From assembly GCA_047619685.1 (NCBI GenBank), contig JBLHLC010000055.1, positions 1 through 20,994 of the forward strand: a DNA stretch of 20,994 nt. Direction: 5' to 3'. The translations under genes and the position numbers were made by a program. Positions 1 through 6,296 of this stretch are shown here, one piece after another. The notes below the pieces were generated by a model. That model was not told the DNA's origin and did no database searches. It saw only the letters and a list, made by a program, of their open reading frames with translations. Position 1 is the first letter of the stretch; each line of letters begins with the position of its first letter. This DNA comes from JABDJZ01 sp047619685. GTDB lineage: Bacteria > Bacteroidota > Rhodothermia > Rhodothermales > UBA10348.

Positions 1-149
1 AGGGCGTCGAGATGGTTATGCCAGGCGACAACACGCAGTTCAAGGTGAAGCTGATCGTACCGGTTGCCATGGAGCAGGGACTTCGCTTTGCCATCCGCGA
101 AGGCGGTCGCACCGTTGGTGCAGGCGTAGTCTCAAAAATCCTCGACTGA
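1..149 (+). CDS. tuf: Elongation factor Tu, C-terminal 49 residues (5' end outside window)
   Basis: The reading frame enters from the left edge (first full codon at 3) and ends with TGA at 147-149. It encodes the end of EF-Tu domain 3: a GVEMVMPGDN stretch, then PVAMEQGLRFAIREGGRTVG and the terminal GAGVVSKILD. These are near-invariant in bacterial EF-Tu, the GTPase that delivers aminoacyl-tRNA to the ribosome. The position upstream of tRNA-Trp, secE and nusG is the usual one for a tuf copy. Nothing in the visible part is unusual. The identification is very secure although only about an eighth of the protein is present. Confidence 0.97.
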   Translation, partial: GVEMVMPGDNTQFKVKLIVPVAMEQGLRFAIREGGRTVGAGVVSKILD

Positions 150-265
150 TTGATTTCGAGCCAGATTCCGCCAGGTGGGCGTTGGACTGCGGACTCGGAA
201 TCCTCGACGTGCGGGAGCACGCCTCCGGGTCCTCGCCTTGTCCGCCTTCACCTGACGAAATCTGA

Positions 266-323
266 TCTCGAAATCTCGAGAGTAATCCGGGTGGGCCCCC
301 GTTCTTTTTGGGCGTGGGGCTTT
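266..323 (+). terminator. Possible tuf terminator region with two hairpins
   Basis: In the tuf to tRNA-Trp gap (150-376) a perfect 6-bp stem TCTCGA/TCGAGA with a 4-base loop lies at 266-281. A second hairpin pairs GCCCCCG (295-301) with CG-T-GGGGC (313-320, one bulged T) and is followed by TTT. The second could end tuf transcription, but its T tract is short and its loop is long (11 bases). I see no ORF in this gap that looks coding. Confidence 0.35.
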
Positions 324-337
324 GCCTCGAAATAGAA

Positions 338-367
338 TTGAACGAAACGCGGCGTTCTCTGTATGAG
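338..367 (+). promoter_or_regulatory. Candidate promoter for tRNA-Trp-secE-nusG
   Basis: TTGAAC at 338-343 (4 of 6 matches to the sigma70-type -35 box) is followed after 18 bases by TATGAG at 362-367 (4 of 6 matches to the -10 box). This would start transcription about 10 bases downstream, at or just before the first tRNA base at 377, which suits a tRNA promoter. It is a pattern match only. In Bacteroidota the main sigma factor uses a different -10 and -33 signal, so the reading depends on lineage. Confidence 0.38.
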
Positions 368-376
368 GCGCCAAAC

Positions 377-449
<73 letters not shown>

Positions 450-469
450 CAGACTGAAAGGAGTTTAGA

Positions 470-655
470 ATGAATAAGATTACAGGATACCTGGAAGACG
501 TAAACAAGGAGATGCGTAAGGTGAGTTGGCCGACCCAGGCCGAACTCATCAGAAACACGATCATCACCCTTGTGGCGACTGTCATTATCTCGTTGGTCAT
601 CTTCGGCGCGGACCGTGTGATCAGCATGATTCTGGACGTTATCTACGGCGGCTGA
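470..655 (+). CDS. secE: Preprotein translocase subunit SecE
   Basis: This 61-residue protein matches the short single-span form of SecE, the essential clamp subunit of the SecYEG protein-export channel in the inner membrane. It has an amphipathic N-terminal helix (residues 3-17), the signature VSWPT (18-22) and one transmembrane helix at about 31-52. The ATG at 470 is preceded by a good ribosome-binding site (GAAAGGAG, 456-463). It lies between tRNA-Trp and nusG, the conserved order. Its small size is normal outside the enterobacteria, where SecE has three spans. Confidence 0.96.
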   Translation: MNKITGYLEDVNKEMRKVSWPTQAELIRNTIITLVATVIISLVIFGADRVISMILDVIYGG

Positions 656-666
656 CGGAGAACACC

Positions 667-1221
667 ATGGCAAAGGTCATCGAAAACGTTCGCAAGTGGT
701 ACGTCCTTAGAACGTTCTCCGGGCACGAGAAAAAGGTCAAGGAGTACCTGGAAGCAGAGCTCGCTGAGCTCGGGATGACCGATAAGCTAGACGAGATCAT
801 GATTCCGACCGAGACGGTCTTCGAAATGCGCGCGGGCAAGAAGCGCACGCGCGAGAAGACTTTTTTCCCCGGATATCTTCTGATCCACGCCATTCTCGAC
901 AAGGAAGTCAAGCACGTGATCTCCGGCGTCCCTTCGGTTGTTGGATTCCTCACGACCGCTGATGTGCCATCCCCACTTCGACCGGATGAAGTGAATCGGA
1001 TAATGGGCAAGATCGACGAGGTCCGCGAGGCCGGCGAGCAGCCCGAGATTCCGTTCAAGTCTGGAGATGCCGTCAAGGTGGTCGACGGACCGTTCAACAA
1101 CTTCAACGGCATGGTCGAAGAAGTCTACCCTGACAAGATGAAGGTCAAGGTGATGGTCGCCATCTTTGGCCGAAAGACCCCACTGGAGTTGGATTATCTC
1201 CAGGTCGAGCACGAAGAGTAG
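667..1221 (+). CDS. nusG: Transcription termination/antitermination factor NusG
   Basis: NusG is a 184-residue RNA polymerase-binding factor that affects elongation, pausing and transcription-translation coupling. The NGN domain spans about residues 9-115: WYVLRTFSGHE at 11-21 and the conserved KTFFPGYLLI at 64-73. A KOW domain follows from about 132 (GDAVKVVDGPFNNFNG). The ATG at 667 is chosen because MAKVIENVRKWYV matches the usual NusG start, and GGAG at 657-660 gives a binding site at suitable spacing; the frame is open further upstream. It follows secE by 11 bases. Its downstream neighbour is unusual: instead of rplK, an opposite-strand gene ends only 13 bases away. Confidence 0.97.
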   Translation: MAKVIENVRKWYVLRTFSGHEKKVKEYLEAELAELGMTDKLDEIMIPTETVFEMRAGKKRTREKTFFPGYLLIHAILDKEVKHVISGVPSVVGFLTTADVPSPLRPDEVNRIMGKIDEVREAGEQPEIPFKSGDAVKVVDGPFNNFNGMVEEVYPDKMKVKVMVAIFGRKTPLELDYLQVEHEE

Positions 1222-1234
1222 TTCGGGGCCAGCC

Positions 1235-1870
1235 TCATCTCGCGTACCACAGCACCGCGAAGAAGTGGCAGGTGGAGCCAGCCAGAACGAACAGGTGCCA
1301 AATGAAATGGCTGTGCCTGGTGTCTCTCACGTAGAAGATCACTCCGGCTGAGTAGAACAGTCCGCCGGCAGCTAGCCAGATCAGTCCTTCGAGCGGCGAG
1401 CGCAGGTAAAGCGGCCTGATCGCGATGATGGCGAGCCACCCCATCACCAGGTACATCGTGGTTGAGAGGCGCGGAAAACGCATCCCGATGGTGAACTTGG
1501 CCGCCACCCCCAGGAGCGCAGCGGCCCAGACGATAGAGAATAGCGCCCAGCCCCAGGCTCCCTCCAGGACGCCCAGCGTGAAAGGGGTGTAGGAACCTGC
1601 AATCAGGACATAGATAGCCGCGTGGTCCACCTTTTGGAGCCGGTCCTTGCCAGGACCCGGATGGAGGGCGTGATACCAGGAGGAGGCCAGGTACAGCAGG
1701 ATCAGCGAGGCGCCGAAAATGCTGCTTGCCACTACGTCGGCCGCACCGCCACCGCGCGCGGCGCTGTAAATCAGGATAGGTGTCGCGGCAAGCGCGGCCA
1801 AGAAGCCCAGTCCGTGGCTGAGGAAATTGAGGGCTTCCCCCTGGGGTATAGTGCGGGCTCTTGCGATCAT
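1235..1870 (-). CDS. trhA: Hemolysin III / PAQR family membrane protein (TrhA-like)
   Basis: The predicted protein has 211 residues and seven hydrophobic segments, the usual size and layout of the bacterial hemolysin III group of the PAQR superfamily. Family motifs are present: GEALNFLSHGLG (11-22), SSWYH (63-67), VDHAAIY (81-87) and HLFVLAGSTCH (192-202). These supply the Ser, Asp and His residues expected to hold the membrane zinc site. The family is linked to membrane lipid and energy homeostasis; hemolysis by this protein is not implied. The ATG at 1868-1870 is chosen because the N-terminus MIARARTIPQGEALN fits the family; a longer start at 1951 would overlap the divergent MFS gene. The gene converges on nusG with a 13-base gap and no obvious terminator between them. 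Confidence 0.9.
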   Translation of the reverse strand: MIARARTIPQGEALNFLSHGLGFLAALAATPILIYSAARGGGAADVVASSIFGASLILLYLASSWYHALHPGPGKDRLQKVDHAAIYVLIAGSYTPFTLGVLEGAWGWALFSIVWAAALLGVAAKFTIGMRFPRLSTTMYLVMGWLAIIAIRPLYLRSPLEGLIWLAAGGLFYSAGVIFYVRDTRHSHFIWHLFVLAGSTCHFFAVLWYAR

Positions 1871-1910
1871 ATTATCAAGGCTGTCGGATTCCAAAATAAG
1901 GCCTATGTCA

Positions 1911-3152
1911 ATGCAGACCGCCCCGAGACTGGGCATTCGGGAAAACCTCACTCAGTTCTCACTGCTGGTGCTGGTCAACGCTTTCGTCGGAGCGATGGTT
2001 GGCATGGAGCGGAGCATCCTGCCTGCGATTGCCGAGGAGGAATTTCTACTGGCGGCCCGAACGGCAGTCCTGTCCTTCATCGTGGTCTTTGGGATTTCGA
2101 AGGCCCTTACGAACTACTTGGCGGGCCGCCTTTCCGATGCTTACGGCCGCAGAATGGTCCTCATAGCTGGTTGGATTGTTGCCGCACCTGTGCCGTTTGC
2201 GCTCATGTGGGCGCCCAGTTGGAACTGGATCATCGGGGCGAATGTGCTTCTGGGAGTGAGTCAGGGACTCACGTGGTCCACAACTGTCATCATGAAAATC
2301 GACCTGGCCGGGCCCGCCAGGAGAGGTCTTGCCATGGGTCTGAACGAGTTTGCCGGCTATTTCGCCGTCGCGCTATCGGCCTTGGCAACAGGATACATAG
2401 CCAGTCGATGGGGGCTCAGGCCAGAACCCTTCTACCTGGGAATAGGGTTTGTTGCGGTCGGCCTGACGCTCTCTGTTTGGTTGGTCCGGGAAACGCGACA
2501 CCACGTTGCGACAGAGACGAGTCTGTCGGGGTCGCTCGGCCCGGCCCCTGACGCGCGCACGGTCTTCCTTGAAACCTCCTTCCGCAATCCCAACCTTTCG
2601 TCAGTCAGCCAAGCCGGATTGGTCAACAATCTCAACGATGGCCTGGCCTGGGGACTTTTTCCGCTCTTCTATGCGGGAGCCGGGATGTCGCTGTCTCAGA
2701 TCGGCTGGCTCGCGGCCATCTACCCGGCCGTCTGGGGGATGGGACAACTCTTCACCGGTGCGCTCTCGGACAGGATCGGCAGGAAGGGACTCATCGTTGC
2801 GGGCATGTGGGTTCAGGCTGTGGCGATTGGTCTTATCACGGTCTCAGATGGTTTTACGAGTTTTGCCGGCGCAGCCGCGGTCCTGGGAGCAGGAACGGCC
2901 ATGGTCTACCCGACGCTGCTCGCGGCCATCGGTGATGTGGCCGCACCAGTCTGGCGGGCCTCAGCCGTTGGGGTCTATCGTCTCTGGCGGGATCTGGGGT
3001 ATGCGCTGGGTGCGCTCGCGGCCGGAATCATTGCGGACTTTGCTGGACTTGAAGCCTCAATGTTGGCCATCGCGGGCCTGACGTTTGCGTCGGGCGTCCT
3101 GGTGGCAATACGAATGCGGGAGACGTATCCCGCGAGCAAGGAATTGGACTGA
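1911..3152 (+). CDS. Major facilitator superfamily (MFS) transporter, probable efflux type
   Basis: This 413-residue inner-membrane protein has about 12 hydrophobic segments in two six-helix halves. Motif A between helices 2 and 3 reads GRLSDAYGRR (72-81), and its second-half copy reads GALSDRIGRK (283-292). Both mark the MFS, secondary transporters driven by ion gradients. The linker (about 195-230) is soluble. The substrate cannot be read from the sequence. ATG 1911 is preferred because AAGG (1898-1901) lies 9 bases before it; ATG 1905 is only 3 bases from that site, and an open frame continues to 1827. It is divergent from the hemolysin III gene, with a gap of only 40 bases. The downstream decayed lipoprotein fragment rich in His, Asp and Met could hint at a metal theme, but that is weak. 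Confidence 0.9.
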   Translation: MQTAPRLGIRENLTQFSLLVLVNAFVGAMVGMERSILPAIAEEEFLLAARTAVLSFIVVFGISKALTNYLAGRLSDAYGRRMVLIAGWIVAAPVPFALMWAPSWNWIIGANVLLGVSQGLTWSTTVIMKIDLAGPARRGLAMGLNEFAGYFAVALSALATGYIASRWGLRPEPFYLGIGFVAVGLTLSVWLVRETRHHVATETSLSGSLGPAPDARTVFLETSFRNPNLSSVSQAGLVNNLNDGLAWGLFPLFYAGAGMSLSQIGWLAAIYPAVWGMGQLFTGALSDRIGRKGLIVAGMWVQAVAIGLITVSDGFTSFAGAAAVLGAGTAMVYPTLLAAIGDVAAPVWRASAVGVYRLWRDLGYALGALAAGIIADFAGLEASMLAIAGLTFASGVLVAIRMRETYPASKELD

Positions 3153-3154
3153 AA

Positions 3155-3176
3155 GGCAGCCTCCACCCTGGCTGCC
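3155..3176 (+). terminator. Hairpin just after the MFS gene
   Basis: GGCAGCC (3155-3161) pairs perfectly with GGCTGCC (3170-3176) around an 8-base loop, starting two bases after the stop codon. There is no T tract, so it may be a weak or factor-assisted terminator, or an RNA 3'-end stabiliser. Confidence 0.35.
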
Positions 3177-3281
3177 GGAAGACAAGCGCCAAAGACAGTC
3201 CCGAGTCCAGGGCCGTCAGAATTGGTTCATGCCTCCCCGTTCAGCCGGACAAACCCCAAGGGTACTTAAGGAGCCCCAGAG

Positions 3282-3442
3282 GTGCTTCTTCGTCGCCGTC
3301 AGTCGCCGTCAGTCGCCGACATTGCCCATTGCGCTCGCGATTGTGGACTTGCGTGCTGGTCGTGATCCCGGTCATTTATTACCTCTGGAGCGTGCGTCCG
3401 CTTCGCAACGCGCCATCCACAAGCACTCCCCACTCCCAATGA
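3282..3442 (+). pseudogene. Small single-span membrane protein ORF broken at a 10-bp tandem repeat
   Basis: AAGGAG at 3268-3273 lies 8 bases before a GTG at 3282. That frame runs only 27 codons to TGA at 3363. A second frame, ending with TGA at 3440-3442, encodes a hydrophobic stretch (LWTCVLVVIPVIYYLWSV) followed by a polar Ser/Thr/Pro tail. The two frames are separated by a tandem repeat of GTCGCCGTCA (2.7 copies, 3292-3318). Removing two copies, or adding one, joins GTG to the membrane segment and gives a 46-residue peptide. The TGA overlaps the ATG of the next ORF as ATGA, as in coupled genes. I do not recognise the family. It could be a decayed gene, a repeat-switched gene, or chance. 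Confidence 0.4.
3292..3318. repeat. 10-bp tandem repeat, 2.7 copies
   Basis: GTCGCCGTCA occurs at 3292-3301 and 3302-3311, followed by the partial copy GTCGCCG at 3312-3318. Because 10 is not a multiple of three, any gain or loss of one copy shifts the reading frame of the ORF that runs across it. Confidence 0.85.
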
Positions 3443-3646
3443 AAACGACAACGAACCTCCTGCTGGTGGTTGTCTTGGCACGCCTGTGCTGATCAGTCAG
3501 CCGAAGCCCCTCACACGGACGAAATGGACCACGATGCAGGCATGCACTCCGGGGTTCGAAGATGTCAGAAGCGGCCGTCGGCGAAGCTGTCGAGGCGGTG
3601 GGGGCGGATGGAAGGTCAATGCCGTGCACTGGTCTTCGGGGAGTAA
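3439..3646 (+). pseudogene. Frameshifted small lipoprotein with His/Asp/Met-containing segment
   Basis: ATG at 3439 begins a typical lipoprotein signal: a MKTTT start followed by a hydrophobic NLLLVVVLA stretch. In its own frame this hits TGA at 3490. In the neighbouring frame, from 3479, the text continues as a plausible mature lipoprotein: an ACADQ lipobox-like site, then SAEAPHTDEMDHDAGMHSG, open to TAA at 3644-3646. A one- or two-base indel near 3478 would restore a product of about 70 residues. His, Asp, Glu and Met clusters of this kind are seen in periplasmic metal-binding proteins, but no family can be assigned. Beyond about 3555 the reading looks random, so further decay is likely. 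The start overlaps the stop of the upstream membrane ORF (ATGA). Confidence 0.45.
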
Positions 3647-3835
3647 CTAAAGGTTGCAAAACAGCCCGTCGCTCCCAATGTGAGGATTCGTCCAAGGCCA
3701 ACCGGACCGTGATATTCCGCCAGGGCCTCGGGAACCGGAGTATGCCCCTCATGTTTTATCGGGCTCGCTCCAAGTAACTCATTCTTATGCGGGAGCTACG
3801 GCCTATGTGCCTAGCGCCAGAACCGCGATGTCTCT
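3647..3835. other. Upstream region of rplK, no gene recognised
   Basis: No convincing ORF or hairpin terminator was found here. Because rplK is separated from nusG by an antisense gene and a separate transporter gene, this stretch (or the decayed region before it) probably carries a promoter for the rplK operon and perhaps the L1-binding leader. I could not identify either with confidence. There is no clear Shine-Dalgarno sequence before the ATG at 3836. Confidence 0.4.
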
Positions 3836-4273
3836 ATGGCAAAGAAGATAGACAGCTTTATCAAGCTGCAGGTCAAGGCCGGTCAGGCCAACCCCGCCCC
3901 GCCAATTGGCCCGGCACTGGGTCAAAAAGGCGTAAACATCATGGAATTCTGTAAGCAGTTCAACGCTGCTACACAGGACCGGATGGGACTGATCCTCCCC
4001 GTGGTAATCACGGTTTTCGCCGACAAATCTTTCACTTTCATAATAAAGAGCCCTCCGGCCGCCGTTCTGTTGAAGAAGGCGGCCAAGATCGAAAAGGGGG
4101 CTGGTGATCCACTGCGGGACAAGGTCGGGACGGTGTCCTGGGACCAGTGCCGCGAGATTGCCGAGCAAAAAATGGAAGACCTGAATGCATATGATCTCGA
4201 TCATGGCGCACGGATGATCGCCGGAACGGCGCGATCAATGGGTCTCAAGGTGTCGGGCGCTCCGGTAGCCTGA
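3836..4273 (+). CDS. rplK: 50S ribosomal protein L11
   Basis: L11 has 145 residues here, the normal length of about 140-147. It binds 23S rRNA in the GTPase-associated centre with L10 and L7/L12. The N-terminal domain starts MAKKIDSFIKLQVKAGQANP and contains PPIGPALGQKGVNIMEFCKQFN, with the proline pair that contacts factors. The C-terminal rRNA-binding domain follows, with AARMIAGTARSMG-like sequence near the end (HGARMIAGTARSMGLKV). The ATG at 3836 is fixed by the conserved N-terminus; no ribosome-binding site is visible. It opens the L11-L1-L10-L7/L12-RpoB-RpoC cluster, here detached from nusG by about 2.6 kb. Confidence 0.98.
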   Translation: MAKKIDSFIKLQVKAGQANPAPPIGPALGQKGVNIMEFCKQFNAATQDRMGLILPVVITVFADKSFTFIIKSPPAAVLLKKAAKIEKGAGDPLRDKVGTVSWDQCREIAEQKMEDLNAYDLDHGARMIAGTARSMGLKVSGAPVA

Positions 4274-4279
4274 TTCGGT

Positions 4280-4339
4280 TTCGGATGCCGTTGGCGTCCG
4301 GATCTGTACGTATCAACAGCGGGAGCGGCGCATTGCCGC
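4280..4339 (+). promoter_or_regulatory. Two RNA hairpins in the rplK-rplA gap
   Basis: CGGATGCC (4282-4289) pairs with GGCGTCCG (4293-4300) around a 3-base loop with one G-U pair, and can extend one or two pairs outward. GCGGC (4325-4329) pairs with GCCGC (4335-4339) around a 5-base loop. The gap of 92 bases is longer than usual for this gene pair. A role in translation of rplA or in L1 feedback is possible but not shown. Confidence 0.35.
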
Positions 4340-4365
4340 GCATGAACCGCACAGATAACGAAGCA

Positions 4366-5073
4366 ATGGGAAAATTGGGCAAGCGCTTCAAGCGGGTCCA
4401 CGACCTTGTGGCCGCAGGCGAAGCGCCGTTCGGACTCACAGAGGCATGCACTCTTCTTAAGGAGACGGCATCCGCCAATTTTGATGAGTCTGTCGATTGC
4501 GATCTGCGCCTGGGCGTGGATCCACGCCATGCAGAGCAAATGGTCCGCGGCGTGGTTGCACTTCCGCACGGAACGGGCAAAAAGGTTCGGGTAATTGTGC
4601 TGGCCAATGAGGCCAAGCATGCCGAGGCACTCGAAGCCGGCGCAGACGAAGTAGGTCTCGATGATCTTGTGGACAAGATCCAGAAGGGATGGACCGATTT
4701 CGACGTGATGATCGCTACACCGGATGTGATGGCCAAGGTGGGTCGTCTTGGACGTGTGCTCGGTCCGCGCGGGCTGATGCCGAATCCGAAGAGTGGTACG
4801 GTGACCATGGATGTCGCCGCCGCCGTCAAGGACGTCAAGGCCGGAAAAATTGATTTCCGCGTAGACAAGTTCGGAAATCTGCACTCCGCTCTGGGCAAGG
4901 CTTCTTTCGAGGCAATCCAAATCCAAGAGAACCTGGAGGCATTCCTCAAGGAGGTCTTGAGACTCCGTCCGTCGTCCGCCAAGGGTACCTACGTCAGGTC
5001 GATCACGATTTCGACGACCATGGGTCCTGGCATTCCGATCGACCGCAACGAAGTCCTGAACGCGCTCCGCTAG
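4366..5073 (+). CDS. rplA: 50S ribosomal protein L1
   Basis: L1 forms the mobile stalk at the ribosomal E site and in many bacteria represses its own operon. The chosen product has 235 residues, the usual length. The hallmark VGRLGRVLGPRGLMPNPKSG lies at 126-145 and links the two domains; FDESVDCDLRLGVDP lies near 39-53. The ATG at 4366 is selected because MGKLGKRFKR matches the normal L1 start. In-frame upstream starts at 4342 and 4285 would add an extension that does not resemble L1. The Shine-Dalgarno sequence is weak. It lies 92 bases after rplK and 22 bases before rplJ. Confidence 0.97.
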   Translation: MGKLGKRFKRVHDLVAAGEAPFGLTEACTLLKETASANFDESVDCDLRLGVDPRHAEQMVRGVVALPHGTGKKVRVIVLANEAKHAEALEAGADEVGLDDLVDKIQKGWTDFDVMIATPDVMAKVGRLGRVLGPRGLMPNPKSGTVTMDVAAAVKDVKAGKIDFRVDKFGNLHSALGKASFEAIQIQENLEAFLKEVLRLRPSSAKGTYVRSITISTTMGPGIPIDRNEVLNALR

Positions 5074-5095
5074 CGCCCCACCACGAGGTATTATT

Positions 5096-5638
5096 ATGTC
5101 GATGACTCGCGCACAGAAGGCGGAGATGATCAAGTCGCTCGCAGAGCAACTTGAGCGAAACCCCGTCATTTATTTGACTGACTATGTTGGTCTGACCGTT
5201 GAGCAGGCCAATGACCTGCGGTCTGCATTTCGTAAATCCGGCGTTGAGTTTCGTGTTGTAAAGAACACGTTGCTCAAGCTCGCGATGGCCCAGTTGGGCG
5301 GCTATGAGGAGCTCTATGACTCCCTCAACGGCCCGACGGCCGTGGCGTTCAGTTCGGAGCCCAGTGTCCCTGGCCGGGTCCTGAGGGATTACCTCAAGGC
5401 GTCGAAGCTGGAAGTTCCGTCGCTCAAGGCGGCCCATGTGGATGGCGCCGTGTACGGCGCGGGCTCTCTGGAGACCTTGGCCGAGCTCAAGTCCAAGGAC
5501 GAGTTGCTTGGCGACGTTCTGGGACTCCTGCTATCGCCCATGACAACTGTTATCGGTGCCGTCTTGGCGCCGGGATCCACTCTTGCAGGCGCGATCAAGG
5601 AGATGGCCAACAAGGAGGAAGCCCCGGCTTCAGAATAA
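5096..5638 (+). CDS. rplJ: 50S ribosomal protein L10
   Basis: L10 anchors L7/L12 dimers on the large subunit and binds 23S rRNA. The 180-residue product has the conserved N-terminal rRNA-binding region (EQLERNPVIYLTDYVGLTV, then LRSAFRKSGVEFRVVKNTL). It ends with a long C-terminal helix that binds L7/L12 dimers (about 135-175). The ATG at 5096 is preceded by GAGG within 5083-5088 at good spacing; a second ATG at 5102 is less likely. Unlike in E. coli, there is no long leader before rplJ (22 bases from rplA), so classical L10 feedback at its own leader seems less likely here. Confidence 0.97.
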   Translation: MSMTRAQKAEMIKSLAEQLERNPVIYLTDYVGLTVEQANDLRSAFRKSGVEFRVVKNTLLKLAMAQLGGYEELYDSLNGPTAVAFSSEPSVPGRVLRDYLKASKLEVPSLKAAHVDGAVYGAGSLETLAELKSKDELLGDVLGLLLSPMTTVIGAVLAPGSTLAGAIKEMANKEEAPASE

Positions 5639-5678
5639 ATTGGCTTCGGCCAACTCATACCTACACCTCAACCAGAAA

Positions 5679-5728
5679 TGCAGTGCAGCCTGCTCCCGGA
5701 TAGTCCCGGGCAGACACAGACCACTGCA
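5679..5728 (+). promoter_or_regulatory. Extended RNA hairpin between rplJ and rplL
   Basis: The outer stem TGCAGTG (5679-5685) pairs perfectly with CACTGCA (5722-5728). Inside, CTG (5690-5692) pairs with CAG (5711-5713) and CCCGG (5695-5699) with CCGGG (5706-5710) around a 6-base loop. There is no T tract after it, so it is not a standard terminator. It ends six bases before the rplL ribosome-binding site (AAGGA, 5735-5739). It could be an mRNA processing or stability element, or help set the higher output of L7/L12 relative to L10. Confidence 0.5.
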
Positions 5729-5745
5729 GGCAAAAAGGAAATAAC

Positions 5746-6120
5746 ATGGCAGACATTAAAGCAATCGCAGAACAGCTCGTCAATCTGACGATCAAGGAAG
5801 CACAGGAACTCGCTAACGTCCTCGAAGCGGACTACGGCATCAAGCCAGCTGCGACCGCTGTAGCCGTTGCCGGCCCTGCGGCCGCGAGCGAAGCCGCCGC
5901 GGAAGAGCAGACTGAGTTTGACGTGATCCTGAAGGGTATTGGCCCGAACAAGATCAAGGTTATCAAGGAGGTCCGCGCCATCACCGGCCTGGGTCTCAAA
6001 GAAGCCAAGGAGCTTGTTGACGGTGCACCCAATATGGTCAAGGAGCAGGTCTCCCGCGACGAAGCTGATGCCGTCAAGGCTCAGCTCGAAGAGGTCGGTG
6101 CTGAGATCGAGCTGAAGTAA
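5746..6120 (+). CDS. rplL: 50S ribosomal protein L7/L12
   Basis: This 124-residue protein is the multi-copy stalk protein that recruits translation factors to the ribosome. The N-terminal dimerisation and L10-binding helices span about 1-35. A flexible Ala-rich hinge spans about 36-55 (AVAVAGPAAASEAAAEE). The compact C-terminal domain starts at about 57: FDVILKGIGPNKIKVIKEVR, then GLGLKEAKELVDGAP. The ATG at 5746 has a strong AAGGA site six bases upstream, consistent with heavy translation. The 107-base gap from rplJ carries a hairpin, and the 199-base gap to rpoB carries a probable attenuator. Confidence 0.98.
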   Translation: MADIKAIAEQLVNLTIKEAQELANVLEADYGIKPAATAVAVAGPAAASEAAAEEQTEFDVILKGIGPNKIKVIKEVRAITGLGLKEAKELVDGAPNMVKEQVSRDEADAVKAQLEEVGAEIELK

Positions 6121-6127
6121 GAATGGT

Positions 6128-6144
6128 GTGTCGTATATCGACAC
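6128..6144 (+). other. Small hairpin after rplL
   Basis: GTGTCG (6128-6133) pairs with CGACAC (6139-6144) around TATAT. It begins eight bases after the rplL stop and may shield the 3' end of the upstream message or act as a processing site. No direct evidence of function. Confidence 0.35.
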
Positions 6145-6163
6145 GCGCGCATTGAGCCGGATA

Positions 6164-6191
6164 GGCCGGCCCCGGTTTCGGGGTCGGCCTT
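6164..6191 (+). terminator. Probable attenuator between rplL and rpoB
   Basis: An 11-bp GC-rich stem, GGCCGGCCCCG (6164-6174) with CGGGGTCGGCC (6179-6189), closes on a GTTT loop with one G-U pair. Only two T residues follow directly, so termination is likely partial. E. coli has a partial terminator in the same gap, lowering rpoBC transcription relative to the ribosomal protein genes; the same role here is inferred from position and structure. Confidence 0.6.
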
Positions 6192-6280
6192 CGGCGCTTT
6201 CCACGGGTAACCGCTCGAAAGCAACTAGAAACACGGGATGCGGGGTAGCGTTAGCTATCTGTTTGCCGCCCGTCGAATCC

Positions 6281-6296
6281 GCGATCTCCGGATCGC
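6281..6296 (+). other. Hairpin in the rpoB leader
   Basis: GCGATC (6281-6286) and GATCGC (6291-6296) form a perfect 6-bp stem around TCCG. It lies just upstream of GAGGG (6303-6307), the most likely though distant rpoB ribosome-binding site. It could influence rpoB initiation; chance cannot be excluded. Confidence 0.3.

Noticed and set aside
1622..2551. A 309-codon frame overlapping the hemolysin III and MFS genes
   Set aside because: It spans two well-supported genes on opposite strands in another frame and shows no protein family features.
3562..3777. A 71-codon plus-strand frame before rplK
   Set aside because: It has no ribosome-binding site and the later half reads as random sequence. 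Its first residues may be part of the decayed lipoprotein, but it is not supported as a gene.
4201..5169. A 322-codon minus-strand frame opposite rplA
   Set aside because: It covers the conserved L1 gene and extends into both neighbours; no motif supports it.
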